From Microbulbifer elongatus (GTDB lineage Bacteria; Pseudomonadota; Gammaproteobacteria; Pseudomonadales; Cellvibrionaceae), in the NCBI RefSeq assembly GCF_020524885.1, contig NZ_JAIVKJ010000001.1, positions 434,001 to 498,000 on the forward strand: a DNA stretch of 64,000 bases, read 5' to 3'. The stretch's first letter is position 1; each line of letters begins with the position of its first letter. A program made the position numbers and the translations under genes. Of the stretch, positions 1 to 9,430 are shown in pieces. The notes under the pieces are model-generated. The model was given only the letters and a program-made list of their open reading frames with translations. It searched no databases and had not been told where the DNA came from.

Positions 1-309
1 GATGTGGCGGTAGACCTGCGCAAAAGCTCTCCCACCTTCGGTCAGTGGGTGGGCGTATTGCTGAATGAAGATAACAAACGTCAGCTGTGGGTCCCGGAAG
101 GCTTTGCCCACGGTTTCTATGTCACAAGCGACTCCGCCGAGTTCGTCTACAAGTGCACTGACTATTATGCACCAGAGTACGAGCACTCGCTGCGCTGGGA
201 CGACCCGGAAATCGGTATCGATTGGCCCCTGGTCAACGGCGAGCCGCCCCAGCTCTCCGCCAAAGACGCTGAAGGCAAACTCCTGAAAGACGCCGTTGTC
301 TTTGGTTAA
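1..309 (+). CDS. rfbC: dTDP-4-dehydrorhamnose 3,5-epimerase, C-terminal part (cut by window start)
   Basis: RfbC/RmlC epimerises C3 and C5 of dTDP-4-keto-6-deoxyglucose, the third step of dTDP-L-rhamnose synthesis in the cytoplasm. The frame is open from base 1, so about the first 80 residues, with the catalytic His region, lie outside the window; the GTG at 4 is an internal valine (VAVDLRKSSPTFG), not a start. Visible family landmarks are the cupin strand WVPEGFAHGFYV, the tyrosine-containing TDYYAPEYE segment and the end DPEIGIDWP. The stop is 11 bp before rfbD, so the two are probably cotranscribed. rfbA would be expected upstream. Confidence 0.93.
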   Translation, partial: DVAVDLRKSSPTFGQWVGVLLNEDNKRQLWVPEGFAHGFYVTSDSAEFVYKCTDYYAPEYEHSLRWDDPEIGIDWPLVNGEPPQLSAKDAEGKLLKDAVVFG

Positions 310-320
310 TGGTGTAAAAA

Positions 321-1190
321 ATGAAGGTTCTGATCACCGGTAAAAATGGCCAGTTAGGCCAGCAACTCCAAAAGCAGGCGCCCTCCGGTGTCACGGTTAT
401 TGCCCATGGCCGCGACACTCTGAATATTGCCGATAAAGCAAAGGTTTTATCTGTCCTGAGCGAGGCAAAGCCGGATGTCGTCATTAACGCCGCTGCCTAC
501 ACAGCCGTAGACAAAGCCGAGTCTGAAGTTGAGCAGGCCCACGCCATCAACGCCCGCGGGCCAGAAAACCTCGCGCTTGCTTGCCGCGAATTCGGTGCCC
601 GCCTGATCCACGTCTCTACCGACTTTGTGTTTGACGGCAGGCACTCACAACCGTACCAGCCAGAAGATATCCGCAAACCCGTGAGCGTCTATGGCGAAAG
701 CAAAGCTCGTGGCGAAGAGGCGGTCGAAGCCATTCTTCCGGAGGCGATCATCGTGCGTACTGCTTGGGTATACGATCGTGACGGCGGCAACTTTGCCACA
801 ACCATGTTGCGCCTGATGAGCGAACGCGACCAACTCGGTATTGTCGCCGACCAGATCGGAACACCCACTTGGGCCGGAACTCTGGCGAAAAGCCTCTTCG
901 CATTGGCCCAAACCCCAGAGGCCAAGGGTACTTACCACTGCACTGACGCCGGAGCCGCCAGCTGGTACGACTTCGCCGTCGCTATTTATGAAGAAGGCAA
1001 AGCCGCCGGCCTACTACAGAAAGACCGCCAAGTACAAATAGCTCCAATTGCCACCAGCGACTACCCGACCCCCGCGACACGCCCATCCTACAGCGTGCTG
1101 GATAAAACCCGGTTAACAAAAGAAGCCGGTGTAGAGCTGAGTCACTGGCGCCAAGTTCTGAGGGCTGTGCTAGACCCGCACAAGCTGTAG
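321..1190 (+). CDS. rfbD: dTDP-4-dehydrorhamnose reductase
   Basis: RfbD/RmlD reduces dTDP-4-dehydro-L-rhamnose with NAD(P)H, the last step to dTDP-L-rhamnose. The 289 residues match the family length. The Rossmann signature GKNGQLG is at residues 7-13, STDFVFDG near 98-105, and the catalytic YxxxK at Tyr124/Lys128 (YGESK). ATG start 11 bp after rfbC. The TAG stop is part of a REP-like repeat (GTAGGAGCCTG...) that follows directly, so the repeat supplies the end of the gene. Confidence 0.96.
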   Translation: MKVLITGKNGQLGQQLQKQAPSGVTVIAHGRDTLNIADKAKVLSVLSEAKPDVVINAAAYTAVDKAESEVEQAHAINARGPENLALACREFGARLIHVSTDFVFDGRHSQPYQPEDIRKPVSVYGESKARGEEAVEAILPEAIIVRTAWVYDRDGGNFATTMLRLMSERDQLGIVADQIGTPTWAGTLAKSLFALAQTPEAKGTYHCTDAGAASWYDFAVAIYEEGKAAGLLQKDRQVQIAPIATSDYPTPATRPSYSVLDKTRLTKEAGVELSHWRQVLRAVLDPHKL

Positions 1191-1210
1191 GAGCCTGCCT
1201 GCAGGCGAAC
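1187..1210 (+). repeat. REP-like short palindromic repeat
   Basis: GTAGGAGCCTGCCTGCAGGC followed by GAAC: a conserved-looking GTAGGA head and a GCCTG / CAGGC stem around a 4-nt loop, the architecture of extragenic REP elements. A second copy in inverse orientation is at 33812-33836. It overlaps the rfbD stop codon and could also stabilise the rfbCD transcript end. Confidence 0.55.
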
Positions 1211-1297
1211 CGGGCATGACAATGCCCCCCAAGAAATCAAATTCAAAACTGATCATTCCGGCTCACCCGGGAACCAAGACCAACGGAACTGCGAAAA

Positions 1298-2404
1298 ATG
1301 AGCAACCTGCTAGTAACCGGCGGTGCCGGCTTCATCGGCGCCAATTTTGTCCATTACTGGATGAAAGCTTACCCTCAAGACACGGTGGTGGTACTGGACG
1401 CACTCACCTACGCTGGTAACAAAGCCAACCTCGACCCTGTGGCAGAAAACCCGAACTTTGTATTCAGCCACGGCAATATCTGCGATACCGGCTTGGTAGA
1501 GACGCTACTTAAAGAGCACCACATCGATACTCTGGTGCATTTTGCCGCAGAGAGTCATGTAGACCGCTCGATCACCGGCCCGGATGCCTTTATAGAGACC
1601 AATATCATTGGTACCCACAGCCTGCTAAAGGCTGCCAAGAAGGTCTGGCTCGATGAAGGGCTGAACAAAGAGAATCACCGCTTTCACCATGTATCCACCG
1701 ACGAGGTGTACGGCACGCTGGGGCCAACCGACCCGGCCTTCAGTGAGACCACGCCCTACGCGCCGAATAGTCCTTACTCTGCGAGTAAGGCCGCCTCTGA
1801 TCACCTGGTGCGCGCCTACCATCACACCTATGGCCTGAAGGTCACCACCAGCAACTGCTCCAACAACTACGGGCCATATCACTTCCCGGAAAAACTCATT
1901 CCGCTGGTCATTACCAATATCTTGCACGACAAGCCACTCCCCATCTATGGCGACGGGCAGCAGATTCGTGATTGGTTGTATGTAGAAGATCATGGCCGCG
2001 GCATTGATCTGGTCATTAAAAAGGGCCGATTGGGCGAGTGCTACAACATCGGCGGCATTAATGAGTGGGCCAATATCGATATTGTCAAACTGATCTGTGG
2101 CCTGATGGACAAAGCCTTTGCCGAGAAGCCGGAACTGGCTGACCGTTTCCCCCTTGCCGGCAAGGTCCGGGAAGGTAAATCTACGGACCTGATTACTTAT
2201 GTGACCGATCGCGCTGGCCACGATCGTCGCTATGCCATTGATCCATCGAAATCCAATGAAGAGCTGGGCTACCAGCCACAGGAAACCTTTGACAGTGGTA
2301 TCGCCAAAACCGTTCAGTGGTTTCTTGAAAATGAGAGCTGGTGGGCTGCAGTAATGGATGGTACTTACAAAGATTGGATCAACAGTCACTACAGGAATAA
2401 GTAG
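1298..2404 (+). CDS. rfbB: dTDP-glucose 4,6-dehydratase
   Basis: RfbB/RmlB converts dTDP-glucose to dTDP-4-keto-6-deoxyglucose using bound NAD+. An extended short-chain dehydrogenase of 368 residues: TGGAGFIG at 7-14, STDEVYG near 133-139, and the catalytic YSASK at Tyr160/Lys164. It lies 107 bp after rfbD, past the REP-like repeat, giving the order C-D-B rather than the common B-D-A-C. The next gene is 136 bp downstream after a clear drop in GC, so rfbB marks the left edge of the AT-rich part of the locus. Confidence 0.96.
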   Translation: MSNLLVTGGAGFIGANFVHYWMKAYPQDTVVVLDALTYAGNKANLDPVAENPNFVFSHGNICDTGLVETLLKEHHIDTLVHFAAESHVDRSITGPDAFIETNIIGTHSLLKAAKKVWLDEGLNKENHRFHHVSTDEVYGTLGPTDPAFSETTPYAPNSPYSASKAASDHLVRAYHHTYGLKVTTSNCSNNYGPYHFPEKLIPLVITNILHDKPLPIYGDGQQIRDWLYVEDHGRGIDLVIKKGRLGECYNIGGINEWANIDIVKLICGLMDKAFAEKPELADRFPLAGKVREGKSTDLITYVTDRAGHDRRYAIDPSKSNEELGYQPQETFDSGIAKTVQWFLENESWWAAVMDGTYKDWINSHYRNK

Positions 2405-2540
2405 TGTTCAAATTTAACTCACAGTTAAAAGTGTAGTTTTAATAAGGGTAGTTCTTAAAAAATTTTAGGGGGCGTGTGAAGGGGCTTAGTAATAGGTTTC
2501 GGAGCACAATGATGAGTTATGAATTTGAATTTCGGGGAAA

Positions 2541-5500
2541 GTGCTAGTGCTCGCGAAAGTGTTTAAGTTTTACGATACTTACAAGTTAAAAGGTTTGATT
2601 GATAGAGATTTTTATCGCGCAGCATACGGGTCACATTTGCGTCAATTAAATCCGGATAAGCACTTCTCCTGCTACAAGCTGAGCTTGGACTTCGACCCTA
2701 GGCCTGATGTCTCTCTGAGAGAGCTATCGAAGAAATATCCTGGCGTGGGCATCGAAAAGCTATTGCAAAGGTTTGTTTCTGATAAGAGCTTTTACAGAGA
2801 AAATCGCAGCGTTAGTCTTGCTGTTTTCCGTCATTTCGGTGTCGAAAATAATCAGCATATTGTCGATGCATGCAGCATAATTGCGAGTGAATTTGACGAG
2901 GCTTACTATCTCGAAGCATACCCGGATGTTTCTCGTTCATGGATTCCGCCGCATGCTCACTATGTTTTGTTTGGGGCAAATGAAGGGCGGAATCCAAACG
3001 ACTGGTTTGATTCAAAGTTCTATCTTGAAGAGTATTCGGATGTTGCATCGCTTCACCTGAATCCGTTTTCGCACTACATTGAATTTGGCAGGAGCGAGAA
3101 ACGCTTTCCGAACAATAGCCTGAAGAAAGAGATGTTTCGAGAGAATCAATTGGCACTGAGCAAGCATAGTAAGTGTCGCGTCGATCCTGACTTCTATCTC
3201 GAAAAAAATCCGGATGTTCGAGAGGCAGGCCTTGATCCAGAGTCGCACTATTATGAATTTGGAGAGGCCGAAGGTCGTTGGCCAAATCAATTCTTTAACC
3301 CGGAATTTTATTCAAAACAATACAGTGATGTCGCTGAAGCCGGTGTGTCAGCTCTCGATCACTACCGTGATATTGGGTTCCAAGAGGGACGAGAAGCTTT
3401 ATGTTCTGAACCTGAGAGGGACGATGCCAATCAAACGGCTTCGTCAACTCATGAGGCGATATATTTCGACGAAGCTTACTATCTACAGCAAAACCCAGAT
3501 GTTGCGCAGTCTGGCATTGATCCGTATGAGCACTATAAGTGCCATGGCGAGATTGAGGGGCGACGCCCTCAGGCTCATTTCTGCCCGAAGTTCTATAAGA
3601 GCATTAATGCGGATGTCCGGGCTTCGAATATCTCTCCGTTTCAGCACTATATCGATTTCGGGTTCTCCGAGGGGCGACTAGGCACAGCGCCAGAGAAAAA
3701 TGCTCGATCCACGATAAAGAAGCCTCTGCTATTTGTAGGGCATGATGGCATCCAGGCTGGATCTGAGATTGTTCTGCTTGAAGTCGTCAAGTGGTTTTAT
3801 GAAAACACCGACAGACATATTAAAGTCTTGTTGTTGAGCCCCGGCGTGGTCGCGAATCAATATGCGCAGTACGCAGATATGCATGTATTGCCAAATTATA
3901 GTGTTGATAATGCATCAGAACTCAATGAATTCATCCGAGACGACTTCGAATTTGTCTATATCAATACGGTAGTTTCGGGTCGCTTCTTTAAAATGTTAAG
4001 CGAATGTGAGCTTACCGTTGCTGGTGATATCGTTACGCATATCCATGAAATGGAAAAGGTAATTGATGAAAACATAGATGCATTTGAAGAGTTGAAGCCG
4101 GTTACTACGCACTGGATTTCCGCCTCGCCGGCATCAACCGATGCTCTTATGCAAGTTCATGGTGTCGAGACTACAAGTATTACCACAGTCCCCGCGTTTA
4201 TTCGTCCTGTGGCTGCTGAACATGAAGCTTCGGATGCACTTAAAACATCGGTTCGTGAGGAATTGGGTCTTTCACAATCTGCCGTAGTGATTGCTGGCTG
4301 CGGGACAGTTTACTGGAGGAAAGGGCCGGATCTTTTCCTGGAGGCTGCTCGCGAGATTCTGCGGGACTTTCCAGAAGAGTGTCAATTCCTGTGGATCGGC
4401 GATGGTCCGGATTTGGCAGATATTAGTTCGTCACTGACCAAGAAAGAACGGAAGCAAATCAAGTTTATTGGCTCGAGGAGCAATGCCAACGAACTTCTCG
4501 CTGCGGCAGATATCTTCTTTCTATCTTCCCGTGAAGATCCGTTTCCCTTGGTGGTAATGGAGGCTGCTCAGCACTCAGTACCTACGGTGTGCTTTAGTGA
4601 GGCAACTGGAATCACTGCATTCGTTAAAGATGATGCAGGGGTTTGTGTCAAAAAAATGCAGGTCTCGAGCGCTGTCGAAGCAATCACTAAGCTTGTTATT
4701 GATCGCGAGTCAAGGAGGCTTCTGGGGGCAACTGCGAAATCTCGAGTATTTGCCAAATATACTGCCGAGCAGCAGTGTTTGAATATCTTTGCAGCGATCA
4801 TTGCCAACACTGGCTACAAGCCAGCAGTAAGTGTTGTAGTTCCGTTATACAACCATGCCAAATTTGCTGAAGAGCGTGTTGACTCTATCCTGAATCAGTC
4901 TGTGAAGGATATCGAAGTCATATTGATGGACGACTGTTCCGTCGATGATACTGTGGCGGTAGTGAATAAATACTCAGGGGATCCCCGGGTATTCTTTTCT
5001 CATAACGATATTAACTCCGGTTCGCCATTTAAGCAGTGGCGAAAGGGGTTGTCGCTTGCCCGTGGAGATGTCGTTTGGATTGCCGAAGGTGACGATACTT
5101 GTAGCTTCAATTTCCTTGAAACACTACTTCCATATTTTGATGACCCGATGATGTCTATCGCTTCCGCGAAGACTGAAATTATAAATGAGGGCGGCGAGCT
5201 TCAGGAGGCTGCCCTTGACCCGTACCTGAATGGTGCTTATCCAGGTAAATTTGAAAAGAGTTACATTAACGACGGTTTTGTCGAGGTGGAAGAGCAGCTT
5301 GGAGCAGTTTGTACGCTTGTCAATGCAAGTGGCCTCCTCGTGCGCAAGGCAATGCTAAGGGACGAGATTTTGCTCGAAGCTGGTAACTTCAAGATGTGTG
5401 GAGACTGGTACGTATACCTGAGCACCATGAAGGGCGGGAAAATTGCTTACGATGTCAACGCAAAAAACTACTTTAGGCGGCATTCTGCATCTGCAGTTCA

Positions 5501-6800
5501 CAAGATAGAGGGAACAAAAACCTATTTTGATGAGCGGGTCAAAGTTGCACGATACGTGTTCGAGAATTTCCCCATGAGCCGACGTGCTATCAACCGTGTT
5601 GCCGCGGTTATCGACGCTGAGTGGGATCGGTTCAAGTTCAAGCATGAAGGCTCTAAAAAGGAAGACGTCTTTGATCGTGCGGGTTTGGTTCAGTATGCGC
5701 GGCCCAAAATACGCAAACCACATGTCGGGTTATACGTTCACGGGATGACTTTTTCGAAAGGCGGAATTGAGCGTTTAGCGGCTGATCTCACAAATAAATT
5801 GGTCGAAAATGGATACAGAGTGACCATATACTGCCGCTCTTGGGGTGGTGATAGGCCGATTTACCCGCTATATCAATCGGTCGCTCTTAAGCCCATATTT
5901 AACGAGCACGAACAAGAAGCATCTATAGCAGCAATGCGCTCGGACATGATTTTTTCGGGTGTGGATATTTTTATTCCGATGCTTTCGGAATGGTTGTTTG
6001 AACCGGTCGTGGCAGCTGCCGACGGCACAGGAATTCCGGTGGTGGTGTCAGAACACAATGACCCAGAAAAGATTGTTGAATTGTGGTGGGATAAGGAAAA
6101 GAGAATACAAACCTTTGAAAAGGCAAGTGCAATTCATCTAATCTTGGACGAATTCAAGCGTTCGCTGCCAGATTCATTAATTAGCAAAGTGAGCGTCATT
6201 CCGAATTTCGTAAAACCAATCGATGGAGTGGAGCGGAGAGCAAGCCGTGAGAAGGTAATCATTGCCGTAGGGCGCTTGGCTGAACAGAAGCGAATGGATC
6301 GTCTCGTTTCAGCATTTTCACTTCTGTCCGATCGTTATCCTGATTGGAGTGTGCACATCTATGGAGAGGGTGAGTTGCGGAGCGAGTTGGAGCAGCAAAT
6401 ACAGAATTTGCAGTTGCAGGGCCGAGTTATTTTGAAGGGAAGGTCGGAGAACATAGGGGAGTGCTATAGAAGCGCTTCGATATTCGCTATTTCATCTGAA
6501 TTTGAAGCGTTTGGAATCGTTGTTGCGGAGGCGCAACAGAATGGACTGCCTTGTGTGGGGCTCAAACATTGTAATGGACCAAATGTCCTTATTCGCCAAG
6601 AAGAAAATGGATTCCTAATCGATGCGCTGAATGAAGATCTAATTGCTCGTGAGTTTTCGGAAGCCCTTGAAAAGCTAATTCTTGATGAGGATTTGCGGGC
6701 TTTCTTCGGTAGAAATGCAGTAGCTAACGCCGCTACATATGAGCTAAATTCAATTTTCCCGGATTGGGAAAGGTTGATTGAAGATACTTTGCAGCACTAA
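2541..6800 (+). CDS. trimodular glycosyltransferase (GT4-GT2-GT4) with six N-terminal DV/HY/EGR repeats
   Basis: A 1419-residue protein likely to assemble several linkages of the polysaccharide at the cytoplasmic face; no signal peptide or membrane span is evident. Residues about 115-385 hold six repeats starting near 121, 160, 217, 254, 310 and 349, each with a tyrosine pair, DV, an HY and a G..EGR..P end (for example YLEAYPDV...HYVLFGANEGRNP). Three catalytic modules follow: a GT4-like domain (about 394-755, with SSREDPFPLVVMEA), a GT2 domain (about 760-1050, VSVVVPLYNHA and EGDD) and a second GT4-like domain (about 1059-1419, SSEFEAFGIVVAEAQ). The start is GTG, at 2541 or 2547; GGGG at 2534-2537 suits 2547 better. 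Codon use is AT-richer than in rfb. Modules are clear; sugars and linkages cannot be read from sequence. Confidence 0.85.
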   Translation: MLVLAKVFKFYDTYKLKGLIDRDFYRAAYGSHLRQLNPDKHFSCYKLSLDFDPRPDVSLRELSKKYPGVGIEKLLQRFVSDKSFYRENRSVSLAVFRHFGVENNQHIVDACSIIASEFDEAYYLEAYPDVSRSWIPPHAHYVLFGANEGRNPNDWFDSKFYLEEYSDVASLHLNPFSHYIEFGRSEKRFPNNSLKKEMFRENQLALSKHSKCRVDPDFYLEKNPDVREAGLDPESHYYEFGEAEGRWPNQFFNPEFYSKQYSDVAEAGVSALDHYRDIGFQEGREALCSEPERDDANQTASSTHEAIYFDEAYYLQQNPDVAQSGIDPYEHYKCHGEIEGRRPQAHFCPKFYKSINADVRASNISPFQHYIDFGFSEGRLGTAPEKNARSTIKKPLLFVGHDGIQAGSEIVLLEVVKWFYENTDRHIKVLLLSPGVVANQYAQYADMHVLPNYSVDNASELNEFIRDDFEFVYINTVVSGRFFKMLSECELTVAGDIVTHIHEMEKVIDENIDAFEELKPVTTHWISASPASTDALMQVHGVETTSITTVPAFIRPVAAEHEASDALKTSVREELGLSQSAVVIAGCGTVYWRKGPDLFLEAAREILRDFPEECQFLWIGDGPDLADISSSLTKKERKQIKFIGSRSNANELLAAADIFFLSSREDPFPLVVMEAAQHSVPTVCFSEATGITAFVKDDAGVCVKKMQVSSAVEAITKLVIDRESRRLLGATAKSRVFAKYTAEQQCLNIFAAIIANTGYKPAVSVVVPLYNHAKFAEERVDSILNQSVKDIEVILMDDCSVDDTVAVVNKYSGDPRVFFSHNDINSGSPFKQWRKGLSLARGDVVWIAEGDDTCSFNFLETLLPYFDDPMMSIASAKTEIINEGGELQEAALDPYLNGAYPGKFEKSYINDGFVEVEEQLGAVCTLVNASGLLVRKAMLRDEILLEAGNFKMCGDWYVYLSTMKGGKIAYDVNAKNYFRRHSASAVHKIEGTKTYFDERVKVARYVFENFPMSRRAINRVAAVIDAEWDRFKFKHEGSKKEDVFDRAGLVQYARPKIRKPHVGLYVHGMTFSKGGIERLAADLTNKLVENGYRVTIYCRSWGGDRPIYPLYQSVALKPIFNEHEQEASIAAMRSDMIFSGVDIFIPMLSEWLFEPVVAAADGTGIPVVVSEHNDPEKIVELWWDKEKRIQTFEKASAIHLILDEFKRSLPDSLISKVSVIPNFVKPIDGVERRASREKVIIAVGRLAEQKRMDRLVSAFSLLSDRYPDWSVHIYGEGELRSELEQQIQNLQLQGRVILKGRSENIGECYRSASIFAISSEFEAFGIVVAEAQQNGLPCVGLKHCNGPNVLIRQEENGFLIDALNEDLIAREFSEALEKLILDEDLRAFFGRNAVANAATYELNSIFPDWERLIEDTLQH

Positions 6801-6828
6801 ATTTGAGTTATTAGAAGAGTATATTTTG

Positions 6829-7830
6829 ATGAAGCAGCTTATTGTCCATGCTGGGATGCCCAAAAATGGATCAAGTGCAATCCAGGTAATGTTTGCGAAG
6901 AACCGTGACAAACTTTTAGACCTGTCTATTGACTATTTTAATGTGGGTGAGTTCGAATCTGGGAAATCTGGCGCGATTACTTCAGGTAATGGCGCACTCA
7001 TTTCTAGGTCACTTTTGAATGAAGGCCACGAGGCATATTTTCACGATCCTGACGATAACCTACTGCGTGAACTTCAAGCAAAAGTTAAGTCTAGCCGTGC
7101 AGAAGTGGGTGTGGTTTCTTCCGAGTTTTTCACAAATATACCTGCAAGTTCTGTTCTAAAGCTAAAGGAGTTCTGCGATAAGTTAGGTGTAGAGCTTCGG
7201 TACTTCTACTATGTAAGGAGGCAGGACCAATTTTTGATGTCGGGGTATATGCAGAGAGTGAAACGGCATGGGAGTGTCGATTACCCTGAGGACTTTATAA
7301 AAGCAAGCTATAAGAATGTCGGCTTCCTGAATTACTTCGCATTTACGAAGCAACTCGAAAGCGTGCTCGGACTTGGAAATGTGATTGTCAGAAATTTTGA
7401 TGTGGCCCGTAAGCATGAAAAAGGATTGGCTGGTGACTTTGTAGAGACGGTCATAGGAAATACGGACGGACTGGAAATTCAAAATGAAGTCGTCAATGTC
7501 AGTCCTACGCCTAAGGAGATTAAAGCTCTTATTTTACTGAATAAGTTTTCTCCTTCGCACGCTCTAACAGACGAAGTGGTGAGGAATAGCGCCAAGTACG
7601 GACGTGCATCAGCAGGTTCTGTGCATTCTTTACTTGATCCTTCGGTCTGTAAAGAAGTGTTAGATTATTTTTCCAACCAAAATTATATGCTAATGGAAAC
7701 ATACTTGCCTGCCGGGCACGAGTTTGATCTCGAGGTTTCCAGCGCTTCGGTTGACCTTAAGAGTCTCAAATTAGACGCCGAAGACGTTATAGAAATTCTT
7801 GGTGCACTACTCGTAAGGTTGTATAAGTAA
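6829..7830 (+). CDS. sulfotransferase-like P-loop protein
   Basis: Predicted cytosolic sulfotransferase-fold protein of 333 residues that would move sulfate from PAPS to a sugar hydroxyl. The PAPS-binding-loop-like motif is HAGMPKNGSSAIQ at residues 7-19, equivalent to PK(T/A)GSS in carbohydrate sulfotransferases. The frame is open further upstream to 6778, but the ATG at 6829 puts the loop at its usual N-terminal place and has AGAAG 10-15 bases before it. It starts 28 bp after the trimodular transferase and overlaps the next gene by one base, so it is operonic. The same loop occurs in the 479-residue protein at 10813, suggesting paralogy. Family level only; substrate unknown. Confidence 0.72.
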   Translation: MKQLIVHAGMPKNGSSAIQVMFAKNRDKLLDLSIDYFNVGEFESGKSGAITSGNGALISRSLLNEGHEAYFHDPDDNLLRELQAKVKSSRAEVGVVSSEFFTNIPASSVLKLKEFCDKLGVELRYFYYVRRQDQFLMSGYMQRVKRHGSVDYPEDFIKASYKNVGFLNYFAFTKQLESVLGLGNVIVRNFDVARKHEKGLAGDFVETVIGNTDGLEIQNEVVNVSPTPKEIKALILLNKFSPSHALTDEVVRNSAKYGRASAGSVHSLLDPSVCKEVLDYFSNQNYMLMETYLPAGHEFDLEVSSASVDLKSLKLDAEDVIEILGALLVRLYK

Positions 7831-8522
7831 TGACGAAGCCGATTTTATTTCTTCATATAAGTAAAACAGCTGGATCCGCACTTAAGCGAGCCATCTTCGA
7901 TGCTTTTTCTGATAAGGCTTGCTCGGAACTGATTTTCGAGGATGAGGTGCGGAGAGAATTGGCTCGGGGATTGAGTTCTCACGTTTATGCTGCACATGTT
8001 GGTTTTGATACCGCAAAGAAGATGAATGCAGATGTAGTTACTGTGATGCGGGACCCTGTCTCAAGAATCAATTCTCTATTTAATTTTTGGCACAATAGAG
8101 TGCCAAAAGTCGACCCTGCTGGTGTTTTCGAGGCTGTTCGTGGGATGTCGCCACAACAGTTCTTTCAGTCTAATGAGGGAAGAATACTGGTTGGTAGGGA
8201 AAATTGCCAAGCTTACCAATTGGCAAGCTCTCACAACCAGTATGGAAGGGATAGGCTGGCTAAATTTAGTGATGAAGACATTCTCGACCTTGCTCTATCC
8301 AATCTTGGCAGCTGTAAAGTTGTTGGTTTTGTGGAGAGGATGGAGGATTTCGAAAGAAAGTTTTCAAGTGTTTTTGGTCGCCCAATTAAGGTGGCCAAAG
8401 AGAATGTTTCAAAGAAGTCACATGCTAATTTTATTTTTTCCAAAGATCTTAGACCCTTAGTCTATGACTCTATTTATTTAGATTTGGAGCTATATTCACG
8501 AGCTATGAGAGAGTTCCTATAG
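7830..8522 (+). CDS. sulfotransferase family protein
   Basis: A 230-residue protein with N-terminal FLHISKTAGSALK (residues 7-19), the 5'-phosphosulfate-binding loop of the carbohydrate sulfotransferase (Sulfotransfer_2-like) families. Further in, VVTVMRDPVSRINSLFNFW is the typical second motif, RDPxxRxxS, that contacts the 3'-phosphate of PAPS. Its ATG overlaps the preceding stop (TAATG), implying translational coupling with the first sulfotransferase-like gene. Probably sulfates the capsule repeat unit or a precursor; acceptor unknown. Confidence 0.82.
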   Translation: MTKPILFLHISKTAGSALKRAIFDAFSDKACSELIFEDEVRRELARGLSSHVYAAHVGFDTAKKMNADVVTVMRDPVSRINSLFNFWHNRVPKVDPAGVFEAVRGMSPQQFFQSNEGRILVGRENCQAYQLASSHNQYGRDRLAKFSDEDILDLALSNLGSCKVVGFVERMEDFERKFSSVFGRPIKVAKENVSKKSHANFIFSKDLRPLVYDSIYLDLELYSRAMREFL

Positions 8523-8568
8523 TTCGCATTGACTGACTTTTGATTATATGAATGAGAGTATAGCTTGA

Positions 8569-9429
8569 ATGAAAACTTTTACAGTTGTAGCGAATTGCCA
8601 GTCTGCGGCCGTTGCTAGGACTTTGCAGACTAATATGCATTTTTGTCGGGAATATGAATATGTACGAACTCCTCCAGTTCATCTCATTGACCCCTCTAGG
8701 CAACATTACTACGCTGGTCAGCTAACCCATTGTGATTTGGTCGTATATCAACCAATAATTGATGAAAATAAGTTTGGTCCTCTGTGTGCTAGACGCATTG
8801 TAAATTTCTTGAGTGAAAGTTCTCGGGCGATTACTTTTCCGTCAATGTACTTCGATGGATATTTTCCTACTATGGCGTCAATGCCTGGGGTTAAGTCGGC
8901 GCTTAATGGTGTGCATGACTATTTTATTCTGAAAAGTTACTTGAGCGGTTTGTCGGCGGATGAAACGGTAACTGCTATTCAAGAGGGGGAGTGCCTTGCT
9001 GCTGAAAATGTTTCTCAAGCCTGCGTGCAATCGATAGATGCGCTTGCTGCGCGTGAGGAAAGGCTTGCTTGTGATGTTAAAATATCATCGTTTATTCGCT
9101 CTAACTATAGATCTCAAAAGCTTTTTCACCAGTTCAATAACCCCGCAGCTTCAGTCGTAAAAGAGGTCTGCGATCAAATTTGTCAGTTGCTCGAAATATC
9201 TACGGAATCGATGAGGTTGCTAGATGTCTTGGACGAAATACAGGCGCCAATCTATCCATTTGTGAAGGCGGCACTTGATTTGAAATTCGAGTTTATTTCA
9301 GGTGTTAATGGCGAGCAGAATGTGGATTTAGCTGACATGGTTGAATATAACTATAGGATTTATTCGTCTCAAGAAAAAGGATTCTTGATGTCGATGCTTG
9401 GCAAAAAGAAAAATTTTTTAAATTCCTGA
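8569..9429 (+). CDS. WcbI-like polysaccharide biosynthesis protein
   Basis: A 286-residue protein beginning with TFTVVANCQSAAVARTL; the NCQ at residues 9-11 after a short beta strand is the hallmark of the WcbI family, an SGNH-like fold named after a Burkholderia capsule gene and proposed to be an acetyltransferase. Several histidine/aspartate-rich strands follow (for example HCDLVVYQPI near residue 56). It sits 46 bp after the sulfotransferase and almost touches the hydrolase gene, so it belongs to the same operon. Likely adds or removes an acyl group on the polysaccharide; the reaction is inferred from the family. Confidence 0.65.
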   Translation: MKTFTVVANCQSAAVARTLQTNMHFCREYEYVRTPPVHLIDPSRQHYYAGQLTHCDLVVYQPIIDENKFGPLCARRIVNFLSESSRAITFPSMYFDGYFPTMASMPGVKSALNGVHDYFILKSYLSGLSADETVTAIQEGECLAAENVSQACVQSIDALAAREERLACDVKISSFIRSNYRSQKLFHQFNNPAASVVKEVCDQICQLLEISTESMRLLDVLDEIQAPIYPFVKAALDLKFEFISGVNGEQNVDLADMVEYNYRIYSSQEKGFLMSMLGKKKNFLNS

Positions 9430-9430
9430 A

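Noticed and set aside
6-14. GGCGGTAG, resembling an ops (RfaH) element
   Set aside because: It lies within the rfbC reading frame and lacks the rest of the JUMPstart sequence.
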